The translations under genes and the position numbers were made by a program. 34,178 bases of DNA, from positions 1-34,178 of the forward strand of contig JASJCN010000036.1 of NCBI GenBank assembly GCA_030065975.1. Reading direction: 5' to 3'. Each line of letters begins with the position of its first letter. The stretch's first letter is position 1. The DNA comes from Myxococcota bacterium (GTDB taxonomy: Bacteria; Myxococcota_A; UBA9160; UBA6930). The notes under the pieces are model-generated. The model was not told the origin of the DNA. It saw only the letters and a program-made list of their open reading frames with translations, and searched no databases. Positions 22,057 through 32,234 of the stretch are shown here, piece by piece.

Positions 22057-23117
22057 GCGGATCCGACGCCGACGCCTCCGGAGACGCGCCGCGCAGCTCG
22101 CGCCTCTCCTTCACCGACCGCCGCGTCTGGATCGGCGTCGTCATCAGCGTGCTGGCCCTCGCCGTGTTCTTCCGCGGCTTCTCCGCGCAAGAGCTCGGGG
22201 CCGCCATCGCCCAGGCGAACTGGTGGATCCTGATCCTGCCGTCGGTCCCCGCCTATCTGATCGGCCTGTGGGTCCGCGCGCTGCGCTGGCGCCACCTGGC
22301 GGCGAACGTGGCCGAGCTGGAAACGGCGCCGGTCTTCCGGGCGACGGCGGTGGGGTTCATGGTGAACAACGTCGTGCCGCTGCGCATCGGAGAGCTCGTG
22401 CGGGCCTGGTACCTGTCGCGGGAGACCGGGGTGTCGGCGACCGCTCTGTTCGGGACGGTGGTCGTCGAGCGCGTGTTCGACGCGGCGTTCGTGCTCGCGC
22501 TCGCGGCGTTCGTGATCTGGACCTACGGCATCCCGGGCCTCGATCCGGCGGTGGTCCTGGCGACGCTCTCGACGCTCGTCGCCATTCCCGTGCTCTTCCT
22601 GGTGGCCCTGCGCGTGCAGCCGGAGCTGGCGCTCGGATTCGTGGCCCGCATCACCTACGCGATCCTGCCCGTGCGCGTGGCGCGCCCCATCGACCGGCTG
22701 GTGCGGGGGCTTGCGGAAGGTCTGGCCGGCATGCGCGGCGGCGCGTCCATCGCCTGGGTGATCTGGCACAGCGCGGTGCTCTGGCTCGTCTGCTCGACGA
22801 TTCCCTTCGCCGCCGCGGTGCTCGCCCTGGGCATCGAGTTCGAGAGCCTGGGTGAGCTCGCCCGGGCCGCCGTGACGGTTCTGGTCTGGGTGGGTGCCGC
22901 CGTGGCGATCCCGGCTGCGCCGGGGGCCCTCGGCGTGTATCACGCGGCGGCGACCGGAGCGCTCGGTCCCTTCGGGGTCTCCAAGGCCACGGCGGGGGCG
23001 TTCGCCATCCTCTCCCACGCCGTCTTCTGGGTCTCGTTCGTGGCCTTCGGGATCGCCGTCCTGTGGTGGCGGGGCATCGGGCTCTCGGAGACGCTCGCCC
23101 AGGCCGAAGAGGTCTAG
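22053..23117 (+). CDS. lysylphosphatidylglycerol synthase TM-region/flippase-like membrane protein (UPF0104 type)
   Basis: A 354-residue polytopic membrane protein with about eight hydrophobic segments, the first at about 26-42. The family signature is visible in LIGLWVRALRWRHL, VGFMVNNVVPLRIGELVRAWYLSRETG and VVERVFDAAFVLAL. The PxRxGEhxRAxxL element and VxERxxD are the hallmarks of the LPG_synthase_TM/UPF0104 family. The MprF flippase half belongs here, but the synthase domain that makes lysyl-lipid is absent. Stand-alone members are often linked to glycolipid or polyprenyl-lipid translocation, with function mostly unproven. The TTG start overlaps the ribF stop in a TTGA. The N-terminal 20 residues are Asp/Ser-rich and cytoplasmic. 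No lipid-modifying partner lies beside it. Confidence 0.88.
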   Translation: MSGSDADASGDAPRSSRLSFTDRRVWIGVVISVLALAVFFRGFSAQELGAAIAQANWWILILPSVPAYLIGLWVRALRWRHLAANVAELETAPVFRATAVGFMVNNVVPLRIGELVRAWYLSRETGVSATALFGTVVVERVFDAAFVLALAAFVIWTYGIPGLDPAVVLATLSTLVAIPVLFLVALRVQPELALGFVARITYAILPVRVARPIDRLVRGLAEGLAGMRGGASIAWVIWHSAVLWLVCSTIPFAAAVLALGIEFESLGELARAAVTVLVWVGAAVAIPAAPGALGVYHAAATGALGPFGVSKATAGAFAILSHAVFWVSFVAFGIAVLWWRGIGLSETLAQAEEV

Positions 23118-23356
23118 GGCCTCGAGCCAAGGGCCCTGGCCAGGGGCCCGTCCCATTGGTGGGAATCCCTGCGGGCGCAGGGCCCCGGCGAGCGCCCCGG
23201 TGCGGCCTCGACACGCCGGAGGGCGCCTTCCCGCGGTAAAGGTCCGCCCACAGCCGGCCGATAACCGTCCGGGTTCCAAGGCATTTCCTGAACCCCGTCG
23301 GCCCCTCTCGCACCCCGCGAGACGTCGGCTGGGGGCTCGGAAGGCGGGAGAGGGCG
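23118..23356 (+). promoter_or_regulatory. intergenic region upstream of pilB, 239 bp
   Basis: The gap before the pilus operon holds a near-palindrome GGGCCCTGGCCAGGGGCCC at 23131-23149 (possible hairpin, no T-run). The rest, up to a G-rich GGGAGAGGG ribosome-binding site just before the pilB TTG, has no clear sigma-70 motif and no GG-N10-GC sigma-54 match that I could accept. The promoter of pilB presumably lies here but I cannot place it. Confidence 0.35.
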
Positions 23357-25057
23357 TTGAACGAGCGGATTGGCGAACTCCTGGTTCGGGAGAACCTCCT
23401 CACCAAGGATCAGCTCCGGAAGGCGCGCGCCGAGGCGCAGTCGTCGAACGGACGCCTGGGTGCACAGATCACCAAGCTCGGCTTCCTGCAGGAGAACGAG
23501 CTCTCCGACTTCGTCGCCCGGCAGTACAGCGTGCCGAGCATCGACCTCGACGACTTCGAGGTGGATCCCGCGGTCGTCGTGCTGATCCCGGAAGAGGTCG
23601 CGCTCAAGCACACGGTCATGCCCGTGAGCCGCGCTGGATCGACCCTCGTCGTCGCGACCTCCGACCCCTCGAACATCTTCGCGATCGACGACATCAAGTT
23701 CCTCACCGGATACAACGTCGAGGTCGTCGTCACCGCCGAGGAGTCGATCAAGCGGGCGATCGACCGCTACTACGACAAGTCGTCGAGCATCGACGACGTG
23801 ATGGCCGACTTCGACGACTCGGACATGGAGGTCATCCAGGACGACGACGATCTCGACGAGGCCGAGCTCGCGCGCGAGTCCGAGGATGCACCGGTCGTCA
23901 AGCTCGTGAATCTCGTGCTCACCGACGCCATCAAGAAGACGGCCTCGGACATCCACGTGGAGCCCTACGAGAAGGAGTTCCGCGTCCGGTACCGCATCGA
24001 CGGCGTGCTCTACGAAGTCATGAAGCCGCCGATGAAGCTCAAGAACGCGATCACCTCGCGCATCAAGATCATGTCGGAGCTGGACATCGCCGAGCGGCGC
24101 CTTCCCCAGGATGGCCGCATCAAGCTGAAGCTCGGCCGAGGCCGCGAGATGGACTATCGCGTCTCGGTGCTGCCGACCCTCTTCGGCGAGAAGACGGTGC
24201 TGCGTCTCCTCGACAAGTCGAACCTGCAGCTCGACATGACCAAGCTCGGCTTCGAGCCCGAGCAGCTCGACGTCTTCAAGGACGCGATCCATCAGCCCTT
24301 CGGGATGGTCCTCGTGACCGGCCCGACCGGTTCGGGAAAGACCACCACCCTGTACTCCGCGCTCTCCGAGCTGAACAAGAGCACCGAGAACATCTCGACC
24401 GCGGAGGATCCCGTCGAGTTCAACCTGGCGGGCATCAACCAGGTCCAGATGCACGATGACATCGGGCTCAACTTCGCAGCGGCCCTCCGATCGTTCCTGC
24501 GTCAGGACCCCGACATCATCATGGTGGGTGAGATTCGTGACTTCGAGACCGCGGAGATCGCGGTGAAGGCGGCGCTCACCGGCCACATGGTGCTCTCGAC
24601 CCTCCACACCAACGACGCGCCTTCGACGGTCAATCGTCTGCTCAACATGGGCATCGAGCCCTTCCTGGTCGCCTCGTCGGTGAACGCCATCGTCGCCCAG
24701 CGTCTGGCCCGGCGGATCTGCGAGGAGTGCCGCGAGGACGATCCGGACACCACCAAGGAGGCGTTGATCTCCGCCGGCATGAGCGAGGAAGAGGTGAAGG
24801 GCTTCACCGTCCAGAAGGGGCGCGGCTGCAGGAACTGCTCCGAGACCGGCTACAAGGGCCGGGTCGCGCTCTACGAGGTGATGCGCCTCGGCGAGGAGCT
24901 CAAGGAGTTCGTGCTCAATGGCGCCTCCGCGACCGAGCTCAAGCGCGAAGCCATCCGCCTCGGAATGGTGACGCTGCGCCGCAGCGCCCTGAACAAGCTG
25001 GCCGAAGGCACGACGACGCTCCCCGAGGTGATGCGCGTCTCGTCGGCCGACTTCTAG
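23357..25057 (+). CDS. pilB: type IV pilus assembly ATPase PilB
   Basis: PilB is the cytoplasmic hexameric ATPase that powers pilin polymerisation. The 566-residue protein has the N-terminal GspE_N/MshEN domain (about 1-145), an acidic linker (about 150-178, rich in Asp and Glu), then the core ATPase. Core motifs are Walker A GPTGSGKT at 322-329, the Asp box at 349-354 (AEDPVE), Walker B with GEIRD at 391-395 and the His box TGHMVLSTLHTND at 408-420. A tetracysteine zinc site is formed by Cys455, 458, 491 and 494, which separates PilB from PilT. Length is normal. The TTG at 23357 has a GGGAGAGGG ribosome-binding site and no better alternative. pilT follows 34 bases downstream. Confidence 0.96.
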   Translation: MNERIGELLVRENLLTKDQLRKARAEAQSSNGRLGAQITKLGFLQENELSDFVARQYSVPSIDLDDFEVDPAVVVLIPEEVALKHTVMPVSRAGSTLVVATSDPSNIFAIDDIKFLTGYNVEVVVTAEESIKRAIDRYYDKSSSIDDVMADFDDSDMEVIQDDDDLDEAELARESEDAPVVKLVNLVLTDAIKKTASDIHVEPYEKEFRVRYRIDGVLYEVMKPPMKLKNAITSRIKIMSELDIAERRLPQDGRIKLKLGRGREMDYRVSVLPTLFGEKTVLRLLDKSNLQLDMTKLGFEPEQLDVFKDAIHQPFGMVLVTGPTGSGKTTTLYSALSELNKSTENISTAEDPVEFNLAGINQVQMHDDIGLNFAAALRSFLRQDPDIIMVGEIRDFETAEIAVKAALTGHMVLSTLHTNDAPSTVNRLLNMGIEPFLVASSVNAIVAQRLARRICEECREDDPDTTKEALISAGMSEEEVKGFTVQKGRGCRNCSETGYKGRVALYEVMRLGEELKEFVLNGASATELKREAIRLGMVTLRRSALNKLAEGTTTLPEVMRVSSADF

Positions 25058-25091
25058 TCCACCGGAACCCCGGACCCCCAGGAGCCATCCA

Positions 25092-26198
25092 TTGGCGAAT
25101 CTCCACCAGCTGCTGAAGGCGATGATCGAGAAGGGCGCGAGCGACCTTCACATCACCACCAGCTCGCCGCCCCAGCTCCGGATCGACGGCAAGCTGCACC
25201 CGCTCAAGATGCCGCCGCTCTCGCCGCCGGAGACGAAGCAGCTCTGCTACTCGATCCTGACGGACTCCCAGAAGCACAAGTTCGAGGAGAGCAACGAGCT
25301 CGATCTCTCCTTCGGCGTGCGCGGGCTCTCGCGCTTCCGCGCCAACATCTTCACCCAGCGTGGAGCGGTGGCCGGGGCCTTCCGTTCGATCCCCTTCAAG
25401 ATCATGACCTTCGAGGAGCTCGGCCTCCCGAAGGTGGCGAACGATCTGGCCCAGAAGCCGCGGGGCCTGATCCTCGTGACCGGCCCCACGGGCTCGGGCA
25501 AGTCGACCACGCTCGCGACGATGATCGACAAGATCAACACCGAGCGGAACGAGCACATCGTCACGATCGAGGACCCGATCGAGTACCTGCACCCTCACAA
25601 GGGTTGCGTGGTCAACCAGCGCGAGGTCGGCGCGGACACGAGCGGCTTCCAGAACGCGCTCAAGTACATCCTGCGCCAGGACCCCGACGTGGTGCTGATC
25701 GGCGAGATGCGCGACCTCGAGACGATCGAGGCCGCGCTCACGGTGGCGGAGACCGGCCACCTCGCCTTCGCGACCCTGCACACCAACTCGTGCGTGCAGA
25801 CCATCAACCGCATCGTCGACGTGTTTCCGCCCTATCAGCAGGCCCAGGTCCGCGCCCAGCTCTCGTTCGTGCTGGAAGGCGTGATGAGCCAGACGCTGAT
25901 TCCGCGGGCCAACGGGCCCGGGCGCGCGCTGGCGCTCGAGGTGATGGTGCCCAACCCGGCCATCCGCAACCTGATCCGCGAGGACAAGATCCACCAGATC
26001 TACTCGCAGATGCAGATCGGCCAGGAGAAGTTCGGGATGCAGACGATGAACCAGTCGCTCTCGTCCCTGTATCAGCGTCGAATCATCTCGCTCGATGACG
26101 CCATGGGGCGCAGCAGCGATGCGGACGAGCTCCGCAACATGATCAGCCAGGGTGGTGGGGCACCGGCTGCCGGTGGGCGCCGGGCTGGCACGGCCTAG
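25092..26198 (+). CDS. pilT: type IV pilus retraction ATPase PilT
   Basis: PilT depolymerises pili and drives twitching and DNA uptake. The 368-residue protein starts ANLHQLLKAMIEKGASDLHIT, has Walker A GPTGSGKS at 131-138, Asp box TIEDPIEY, Walker B LIGEMRD at 202-208, His box TGHLAFATLHTN at 221-232, and the C-terminal AIRNLIRE motif that is specific for PilT retraction activity. There is no tetracysteine. The TTG start at 25092 sits 8 bases after an AGGAG and matches the family N-terminus exactly. The C-terminal 25 residues are Gly/Ala-rich and variable. It lies between pilB and pilC, with 11 bases to pilC. Confidence 0.97.
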   Translation: MANLHQLLKAMIEKGASDLHITTSSPPQLRIDGKLHPLKMPPLSPPETKQLCYSILTDSQKHKFEESNELDLSFGVRGLSRFRANIFTQRGAVAGAFRSIPFKIMTFEELGLPKVANDLAQKPRGLILVTGPTGSGKSTTLATMIDKINTERNEHIVTIEDPIEYLHPHKGCVVNQREVGADTSGFQNALKYILRQDPDVVLIGEMRDLETIEAALTVAETGHLAFATLHTNSCVQTINRIVDVFPPYQQAQVRAQLSFVLEGVMSQTLIPRANGPGRALALEVMVPNPAIRNLIREDKIHQIYSQMQIGQEKFGMQTMNQSLSSLYQRRIISLDDAMGRSSDADELRNMISQGGGAPAAGGRRAGTA

Positions 26199-26209
26199 GG
26201 AGGGATCGA

Positions 26210-27421
26210 ATGCCGGTCTTCACGTGGGAGGGTCGCACCCGCCAGGGCACGATCAAGAAGGGGGTGATGGAGGCGGCCACGCAGGATGCGCTGATGGCGC
26301 AGCTGCGGGCGCAGGCCATCACGCCGGTCAACGTCAAGCAGAAGCCGAAGGACCTGCTGGAGGGCGTGACCTTCCTGCAGGGCAGCGTCAGCATCAAGGA
26401 CCTCGTGATCTTCACGCGTCAGTTCGCGACGATGATCGACTCGGGGCTCCCGCTCGTGCAGTGCCTGGACATCCAGGCCTCGCAGCAGCCGAGCAAGCGC
26501 TTCAAGCAGATCCTGACCGAGGTCAAGAACGAGGTGGAGCAGGGCGCCACCTTCGCGGATGCCCTCCGCAAGCACCCGAAGCCCTTCGACGAGCTCTACG
26601 TCAACCTGGTCCAGGCCGGCGAGATCGGCGGCATCCTGGACACCATCCTCAACCGCCTGGCGGTCTACCTGGAGAAGGCGGACAAGCTGAGGCGGCAGGT
26701 GAAGGGTGCGATGATCTACCCGGTCACCATCCTCCTGGTGTCCTTCGCGGTGATCGCGCTCCTGCTGGTGAAGGTGATCCCGGTCTTCAAGCAGATGTTC
26801 GAGGACTTCGGCGGAGCCCTCCCAGGGCCCACCCAGTTCGTGGTGGATCTGTCGGAGTGGATGCAGAACTACGTCCTCTACCTGATCGCGGGCATCGTGC
26901 TGGTGACGGTCTCCTTCTTCCAGGCGCGCGCCCGGGTCCCCAAGTTCCGCTACGGGACCGATGCGATCTTCTTGAAGATGCCCATCTTCGGACCGCTGCT
27001 CCGCAAGGTGGCCGTCTCCCGCTTCAGCCGGACCCTCGGCACCATGATCTCCTCGGGCGTGCCGATCCTCGACGCTCTCGAGATCTGCGCCAAGACCGCC
27101 GGCAACAAGGTGATCGAGGGCGCCCTGATGAAGACGCGGGCAGCGATCTCGGAGGGGCGCACCATCGCGGAGCCGCTCGAGGCATCGAACGTCTTCCCGG
27201 GCATGGTCGTGCAGATGATCGCGGTCGGCGAGTCGACGGGCGCCATGGACTCGATGCTGAACAAGATCGCCGATTTCTACGACGACGAGGTCGACACGGC
27301 GGTTGAGGCCCTGACGGCGCTGCTCGAACCGATGATGATGGTGTTCCTGGGTGGAGCGATCGGCGGCATCCTGATGGCGATGTACCTGCCGATCTTCAGC
27401 ATCGCCGAGAACATCAAGTAG
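26210..27421 (+). CDS. pilC: type IV pilus inner-membrane platform protein PilC
   Basis: PilC is the platform on which PilB and PilT act. The 403-residue protein has two GspF domains, each followed by membrane helices. The first domain (about 66-190, with FTRQFATMIDSGLPLVQCLDI and LAVYLEKADKLRRQVKGAMIYPV) leads into TILLVSFAVIALLLVKVIPVF. A second helix is near 223-240. The second domain (about 270-393, FSRTLGTMISSGVPILDALEI, ending in a third helix GGAIGGILMAMYLPIF) is intact, as is the conserved PIF near the C-terminus. Start and length are typical. A strong GGGAGGG ribosome-binding site lies 5 bases before the ATG. The next gene, pilS, begins 37 bases later. Confidence 0.96.
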   Translation: MPVFTWEGRTRQGTIKKGVMEAATQDALMAQLRAQAITPVNVKQKPKDLLEGVTFLQGSVSIKDLVIFTRQFATMIDSGLPLVQCLDIQASQQPSKRFKQILTEVKNEVEQGATFADALRKHPKPFDELYVNLVQAGEIGGILDTILNRLAVYLEKADKLRRQVKGAMIYPVTILLVSFAVIALLLVKVIPVFKQMFEDFGGALPGPTQFVVDLSEWMQNYVLYLIAGIVLVTVSFFQARARVPKFRYGTDAIFLKMPIFGPLLRKVAVSRFSRTLGTMISSGVPILDALEICAKTAGNKVIEGALMKTRAAISEGRTIAEPLEASNVFPGMVVQMIAVGESTGAMDSMLNKIADFYDDEVDTAVEALTALLEPMMMVFLGGAIGGILMAMYLPIFSIAENIK

Positions 27422-27458
27422 AGCACCACAAAGAGCGCCCCTCGTTCGGGAAACGACC

Positions 27459-29143
27459 GTGAGCTCCCGCATCGCCCGCCTCATGGCCGCGCGCGTCGTG
27501 GTGGCCGTGGGCGTGCTCGGCATCGCGCTGGTCGTCATCGGTGCGGGTCACGAGGGCGCTGCGGCGGCCGAGCGTGGCCTCTACGCGACGATGGCCGCGG
27601 CCTTCGTCTCGACGGTCGCGTTCGCGCTCCTGCTCCCGCGCGTGCGCGAGGTCCGACGCCTGGGCCTGGCCCAGCTGGCCCTCGACGCCGGGCTCGTGAC
27701 GGCGCTGGTCGTGTTCTCGGGCGGCTCGGAGTCGATCTTCGGCTTCCTCTACCTGCCGATCGTGGTCTACGGAGCGCTGCTCTTCGGCCGCGGAGGCGCC
27801 TACCTGGCCGCGGGGCTGTCCTCGGGCTCCCACGCGCTCGGGATCGGGATCGCCCGGGGCCTCGGCGCGTCGGTCGCGCTGCGCGGCGCGGAGCCGGTGG
27901 CGACGGAGCTGGCGCTCGCGCTCTGGGGGCTCCACAGTGGGGCGCTGCTGCTGGTCGCGCTGCTCGCGAGCACGCTGGCGCGGGAGCTGCGCGTGGCCGG
28001 CGAGCACCTCGATGCGCGCACGTCGGCGCTCGAGACGCTGCGCTCCCTCCACGAACGCACGGTCGAGTGCCTCACGAGCGGGCTCGCGACGATCGACGGC
28101 GAGGGGTGCGTGACCTCCTTCAACCGCGAGGCCGAGCACATCACCGGGCGCTCGCGAGAGGACGTCCTCGGTCGGCCGCTGCAGGACGTCCTGCCCGGTG
28201 CGCTCGACGGCATCGGCGAGTCGCCGGCGGGGGCGGGCGGCCAGCGCCGGCGCGTGCACTTCGAGGGCGCGGACGGCGAGCCCCGGCACCTCGGCCTGGC
28301 GGCCTCGACCCTGCGCGACGCGGAGGGGGTGGAGAACGGGCGCGTGGTCATCTTCCAGGACGTGACCCGGGTGGTCGCCATGGAGCGCGACCTCGCGCGC
28401 ACCCAGCGCCTGGCCGGCGTGGGCCAGCTGGCCGCCGACATGGCCCACGAGATCCGCAATCCCCTCGCCGCGATCTCGGGCTCGGTCGAGATCCTGCGCC
28501 AGAGCCTGGGCGAGCGGCCGGAGCTGCCCGAGGGCCGGCGCCTGATGGACATCGTGCTCCGGGAGATCGACCGCCTCGATGCGCTCCTCACCGACTTCCT
28601 CCAGTACGCGCGGCCCGCGCCCGCCAAGCAGGAGGCCGTCGCGCTCGACGCCCTGATCCACGAGATCGCCGAGATGTGCCAGGCGGCACTCCCCGATGCG
28701 ATCCATCTGGAGGTCCAGGTGCCCGAGGGGCTGTGCGTGGAGGGCGACCCCACCCAGGTGCGCCAGGTGCTGTGGAACCTGGTGTCGAACGCCCAACAGG
28801 CGGTCGGCGAGCCCGGGCGGATCCGCCTCCACGCCGCGCCCGGGGGACGGCCTCAAGAGCCGGGTGCCGGAAGCCGAAACGGAACCGAGGAGGGCTCCCC
28901 CGGGGTGTGCATCCGCGTCGAGGACGACGGCCCGGGCATCGCGCCGGAGAACCTGGAGCGGATCTTCGATCCGTTCTTCACGACGAAGGTCGGCGGGACG
29001 GGGCTCGGGCTGGCGACGGTGCACCGCATCGTCGAGAGCCATGGAGGGGCCATCGCAGTGGAGAGCGGAAGATCCGGCGGCTCGACGTTCCGCGTGTGGT
29101 GGCCCGCTCCCGCGATGGCGGCGGGCAGGGAAGAGGAGTCCGG

Positions 29144-29147
<4 letters not shown>
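27459..29147 (+). CDS. pilS: sensor histidine kinase PilS
   Basis: PilS is the membrane sensor kinase that phosphorylates PilR. The 562-residue protein has a hydrophobic N-terminus with about six predicted helices (residues 10-185), as in the PilS sensor domain. A PAS domain (about 200-300, GLATIDGEGCVTSFNREAEHITG) follows, then the HisKA phosphoacceptor His330 in MAHEIRNPLAAI. The HATPase_c domain has an N-box NLVSNAQQAV, the G1 box DDGPGIAPENL, FDPFFTTK and GTGLGLATVHRI. The GTG at 27459 is the only start that keeps the first helix. Its stop overlaps pilR (ATGA), and position directly after pilC supports the name over a generic kinase. In Pseudomonas PilS senses pilin in the membrane; no major pilin gene is in view. 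Confidence 0.92.
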
Positions 29148-30535
<1,388 letters not shown>

Positions 30536-30540
30536 GCGCC

Positions 30541-32115
30541 GTGTCGCCGCGGAGCCGATCCGGAGTGAGCGGACGAGGCGGCGTCCAGCGCGAGATCCTC
30601 GCGAGCCTCGCGCTGGTGATGGGCCTCTCGACCCTGCTGTTGGCGGCGCTCTTCCTGGCGCGGGGCGAGGCGAGCCTGCGTTCCCAGCTCGCCGTCGTGC
30701 TCCTCGCCGAGTCTCGCGAGCCGCGGGCCGATGGCGTCTTCCCCGGCACGGACTGGTGGGTGGTGGCGGGCGACGTGGCACGCCCCTACGGAGGCGTGCG
30801 CTCCGACCTCGACCCCGCCACGCGCGCTCTCGCCGAGCGGGCGCGCCGCGAGGGAACCCTCGTCCAGCCCGGCGCGCCCTGGTCGCGCATCCGCTTCGCC
30901 ACGCCCGGCCGGGAGCCCGGGACGGTGCGGGTCGCCCGGCTGCCGCGCTCGGTCTCCCTGCGCATGCGCGCGATTCCCATGCTGGTGCTGCTCGGGCTCC
31001 TGCTGGCCAACGTGGCGGCCTTCACCGGCTTCGGCGCCGTCCTGCTGCGGCACCGGGTGGTCCGGCCCCTGCAGAACCTGGCGGGGGTCGCGCGGGCGCG
31101 GGCGCTGGGGGAGGACGGGCTGCGCGCGCCCGAGGAGGGCGTGGCCGAGGTGGCCGAGCTGGCCCGCGAGTTCAACGAGATGAACCAGGCGCTCGAGGAG
31201 CGTCGCCTCGAGCTCACCAAGGCCGTCGTCGAGCTGCGCGAAGCCAACGTGGCGCTGCGCGAGACCCAGGCCGGGCTGGATCGCGCCGAGCGGCTGGCGG
31301 CGGTCGGGAGCCTGGCATCGGGCGTCGCGCACGAGGTCGGCAACCCGATGGGGGCGATCCTCACCTTCGTCGACCTGGCGAGCCGGGACCCGAACGCCTC
31401 GGAGGAGACGCGCTCCCACCTGGCCAAGGCATCGCGGGAGGGCGAGCGGGTGCGGGTCATCCTGCGCCAGCTGCTCGACTTCTCGCGCCCGAGCCGCGGG
31501 CAGCCGGCGCCGGTGGACCTCGCCGAGGCGGCGCGCGAGGTGGTGGCGCTCGTCTCGGCCCAGCGTCGCTGCCGGAACGTCGACTTCAGCGTGGAGGCCG
31601 CGCCCGGGGGTGCCCCCGTGATCGCGGATCCCGCGGCCATCACCCAGATCCTGATGAACCTCGCGCTCAACGCGGCCGACGCCTGCGAGGACGCCTCGGG
31701 CGAGCGCCGCGTGCGGCTGGCCGTGCGCCCGGTGGTGGCCCGGCGTCGGGCCGGCGACCCGGCCGGGGAGGCGGCTCCGCAGCGGCGCCATCCCGACGCG
31801 ATGGAGTGCGTCGTGTCGGATACCGGCACGGGAATCGCCGAGGCCGACCGCGAGCGCGTCTTCGACCCCTTCTTCACGACCAAGCCCCCCGGCCAGGGCA
31901 CGGGCCTCGGACTCTCCAACGCCACGCGGCAGGCGGAAGAGCAGGGCGGCTCGCTCTCCCTCGAGTCGCCTCCCGAGGGCTTCTCGACCTCCCTTGCCCT
32001 GAAGCTGCCGGTGGCCCGCCGCCCTCGGGGAGATGCGCGCGCACCGCAAAGCGCGTCGGGGTCTGCAGCGGATTGCGTAGCCGAGGAGCCTCGGGGCCCC
32101 GCCGAGACGGGCTGA
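30541..32115 (+). CDS. second membrane sensor histidine kinase, HAMP type
   Basis: A 524-residue kinase with a different sensor from PilS. Two membrane helices (about 21-40 and 145-168) flank an extracytoplasmic domain of about 100 residues. A HAMP linker (about 169-225, RVVRPLQNLAGVARA, EFNEMNQALEERR) and a short coiled coil lead to the phosphoacceptor His264 in GVAHEVGNPMGAI. The ATPase domain has NLALNAADAC, DTGTGIAEADRERVFDPFF and GTGLGLSNATRQ. There is a proline/arginine insertion near 400-420 and a low-complexity tail. The GTG at 30541 lies 5 bases after pilR, so it shares its transcript, yet no second response regulator follows before the minor pilins. It may be a second input to PilR, or serve an unlinked partner. 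The first 15 residues are arginine- and serine-rich. Confidence 0.9.
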   Translation: MSPRSRSGVSGRGGVQREILASLALVMGLSTLLLAALFLARGEASLRSQLAVVLLAESREPRADGVFPGTDWWVVAGDVARPYGGVRSDLDPATRALAERARREGTLVQPGAPWSRIRFATPGREPGTVRVARLPRSVSLRMRAIPMLVLLGLLLANVAAFTGFGAVLLRHRVVRPLQNLAGVARARALGEDGLRAPEEGVAEVAELAREFNEMNQALEERRLELTKAVVELREANVALRETQAGLDRAERLAAVGSLASGVAHEVGNPMGAILTFVDLASRDPNASEETRSHLAKASREGERVRVILRQLLDFSRPSRGQPAPVDLAEAAREVVALVSAQRRCRNVDFSVEAAPGGAPVIADPAAITQILMNLALNAADACEDASGERRVRLAVRPVVARRRAGDPAGEAAPQRRHPDAMECVVSDTGTGIAEADRERVFDPFFTTKPPGQGTGLGLSNATRQAEEQGGSLSLESPPEGFSTSLALKLPVARRPRGDARAPQSASGSAADCVAEEPRGPAETG

Positions 32116-32136
32116 GCCTCAAGAATGCCCGCAAAT

Positions 32137-32154
32137 CCACCGATTCAACGGTGG
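32137..32154. repeat. 6-bp inverted repeat touching the -24 element
   Basis: CCACCG (32137-32142) and CGGTGG (32149-32154) are perfect inverted repeats around a six-base spacer, ending on the first G of the sigma-54 -24 element. It could be the stem of a short terminator for the kinase gene (no T-run follows) or a binding site for a protein that would block sigma-54 RNA polymerase. Confidence 0.5.
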
Positions 32155-32168
32155 GCACGCGGTTTGCT
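32153..32168 (+). promoter_or_regulatory. near-consensus sigma-54 (-24/-12) promoter for the minor-pilin operon
   Basis: The sequence GGGCACGCGGTTTGCT fits the sigma-54 consensus TGGCACG-N4-TTGC(A/T) at every position except the first T. GG at 32154-32155 and GC at 32166-32167 are separated by exactly 10 bases. Transcription would begin near 32178, about 57 bases before the first minor-pilin start. The site lies in the 119-base gap between the second kinase and the GspH/FimT gene, 1.6 kb downstream of the start of the sigma-54 activator gap following pilR. PilR control is inference. Confidence 0.8.
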
Positions 32169-32234
32169 CTTTGGAGTCCGGGGACGGCACGGCTGCCGTT
32201 GCCCAGTCCCAGAGGCATCGTGAAGGAGCGTCCA

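Noticed and set aside
23131-23149. Intrinsic terminator after the flippase-like gene
   Set aside because: There is a palindrome but no T-run and an unpaired extra G; kept only as a note in the intergenic entry.
23357-27421. Type II secretion genes gspE/gspF instead of pilB/pilC
   Set aside because: The presence of pilT with its AIRNLIRE motif and of pilS-pilR makes a type IV pilus the clear reading.
27422-27458. Small inverted repeat TCGTT/AACGA between pilC and pilS
   Set aside because: A five-base stem is too short to be meaningful in a 37-base operon junction.
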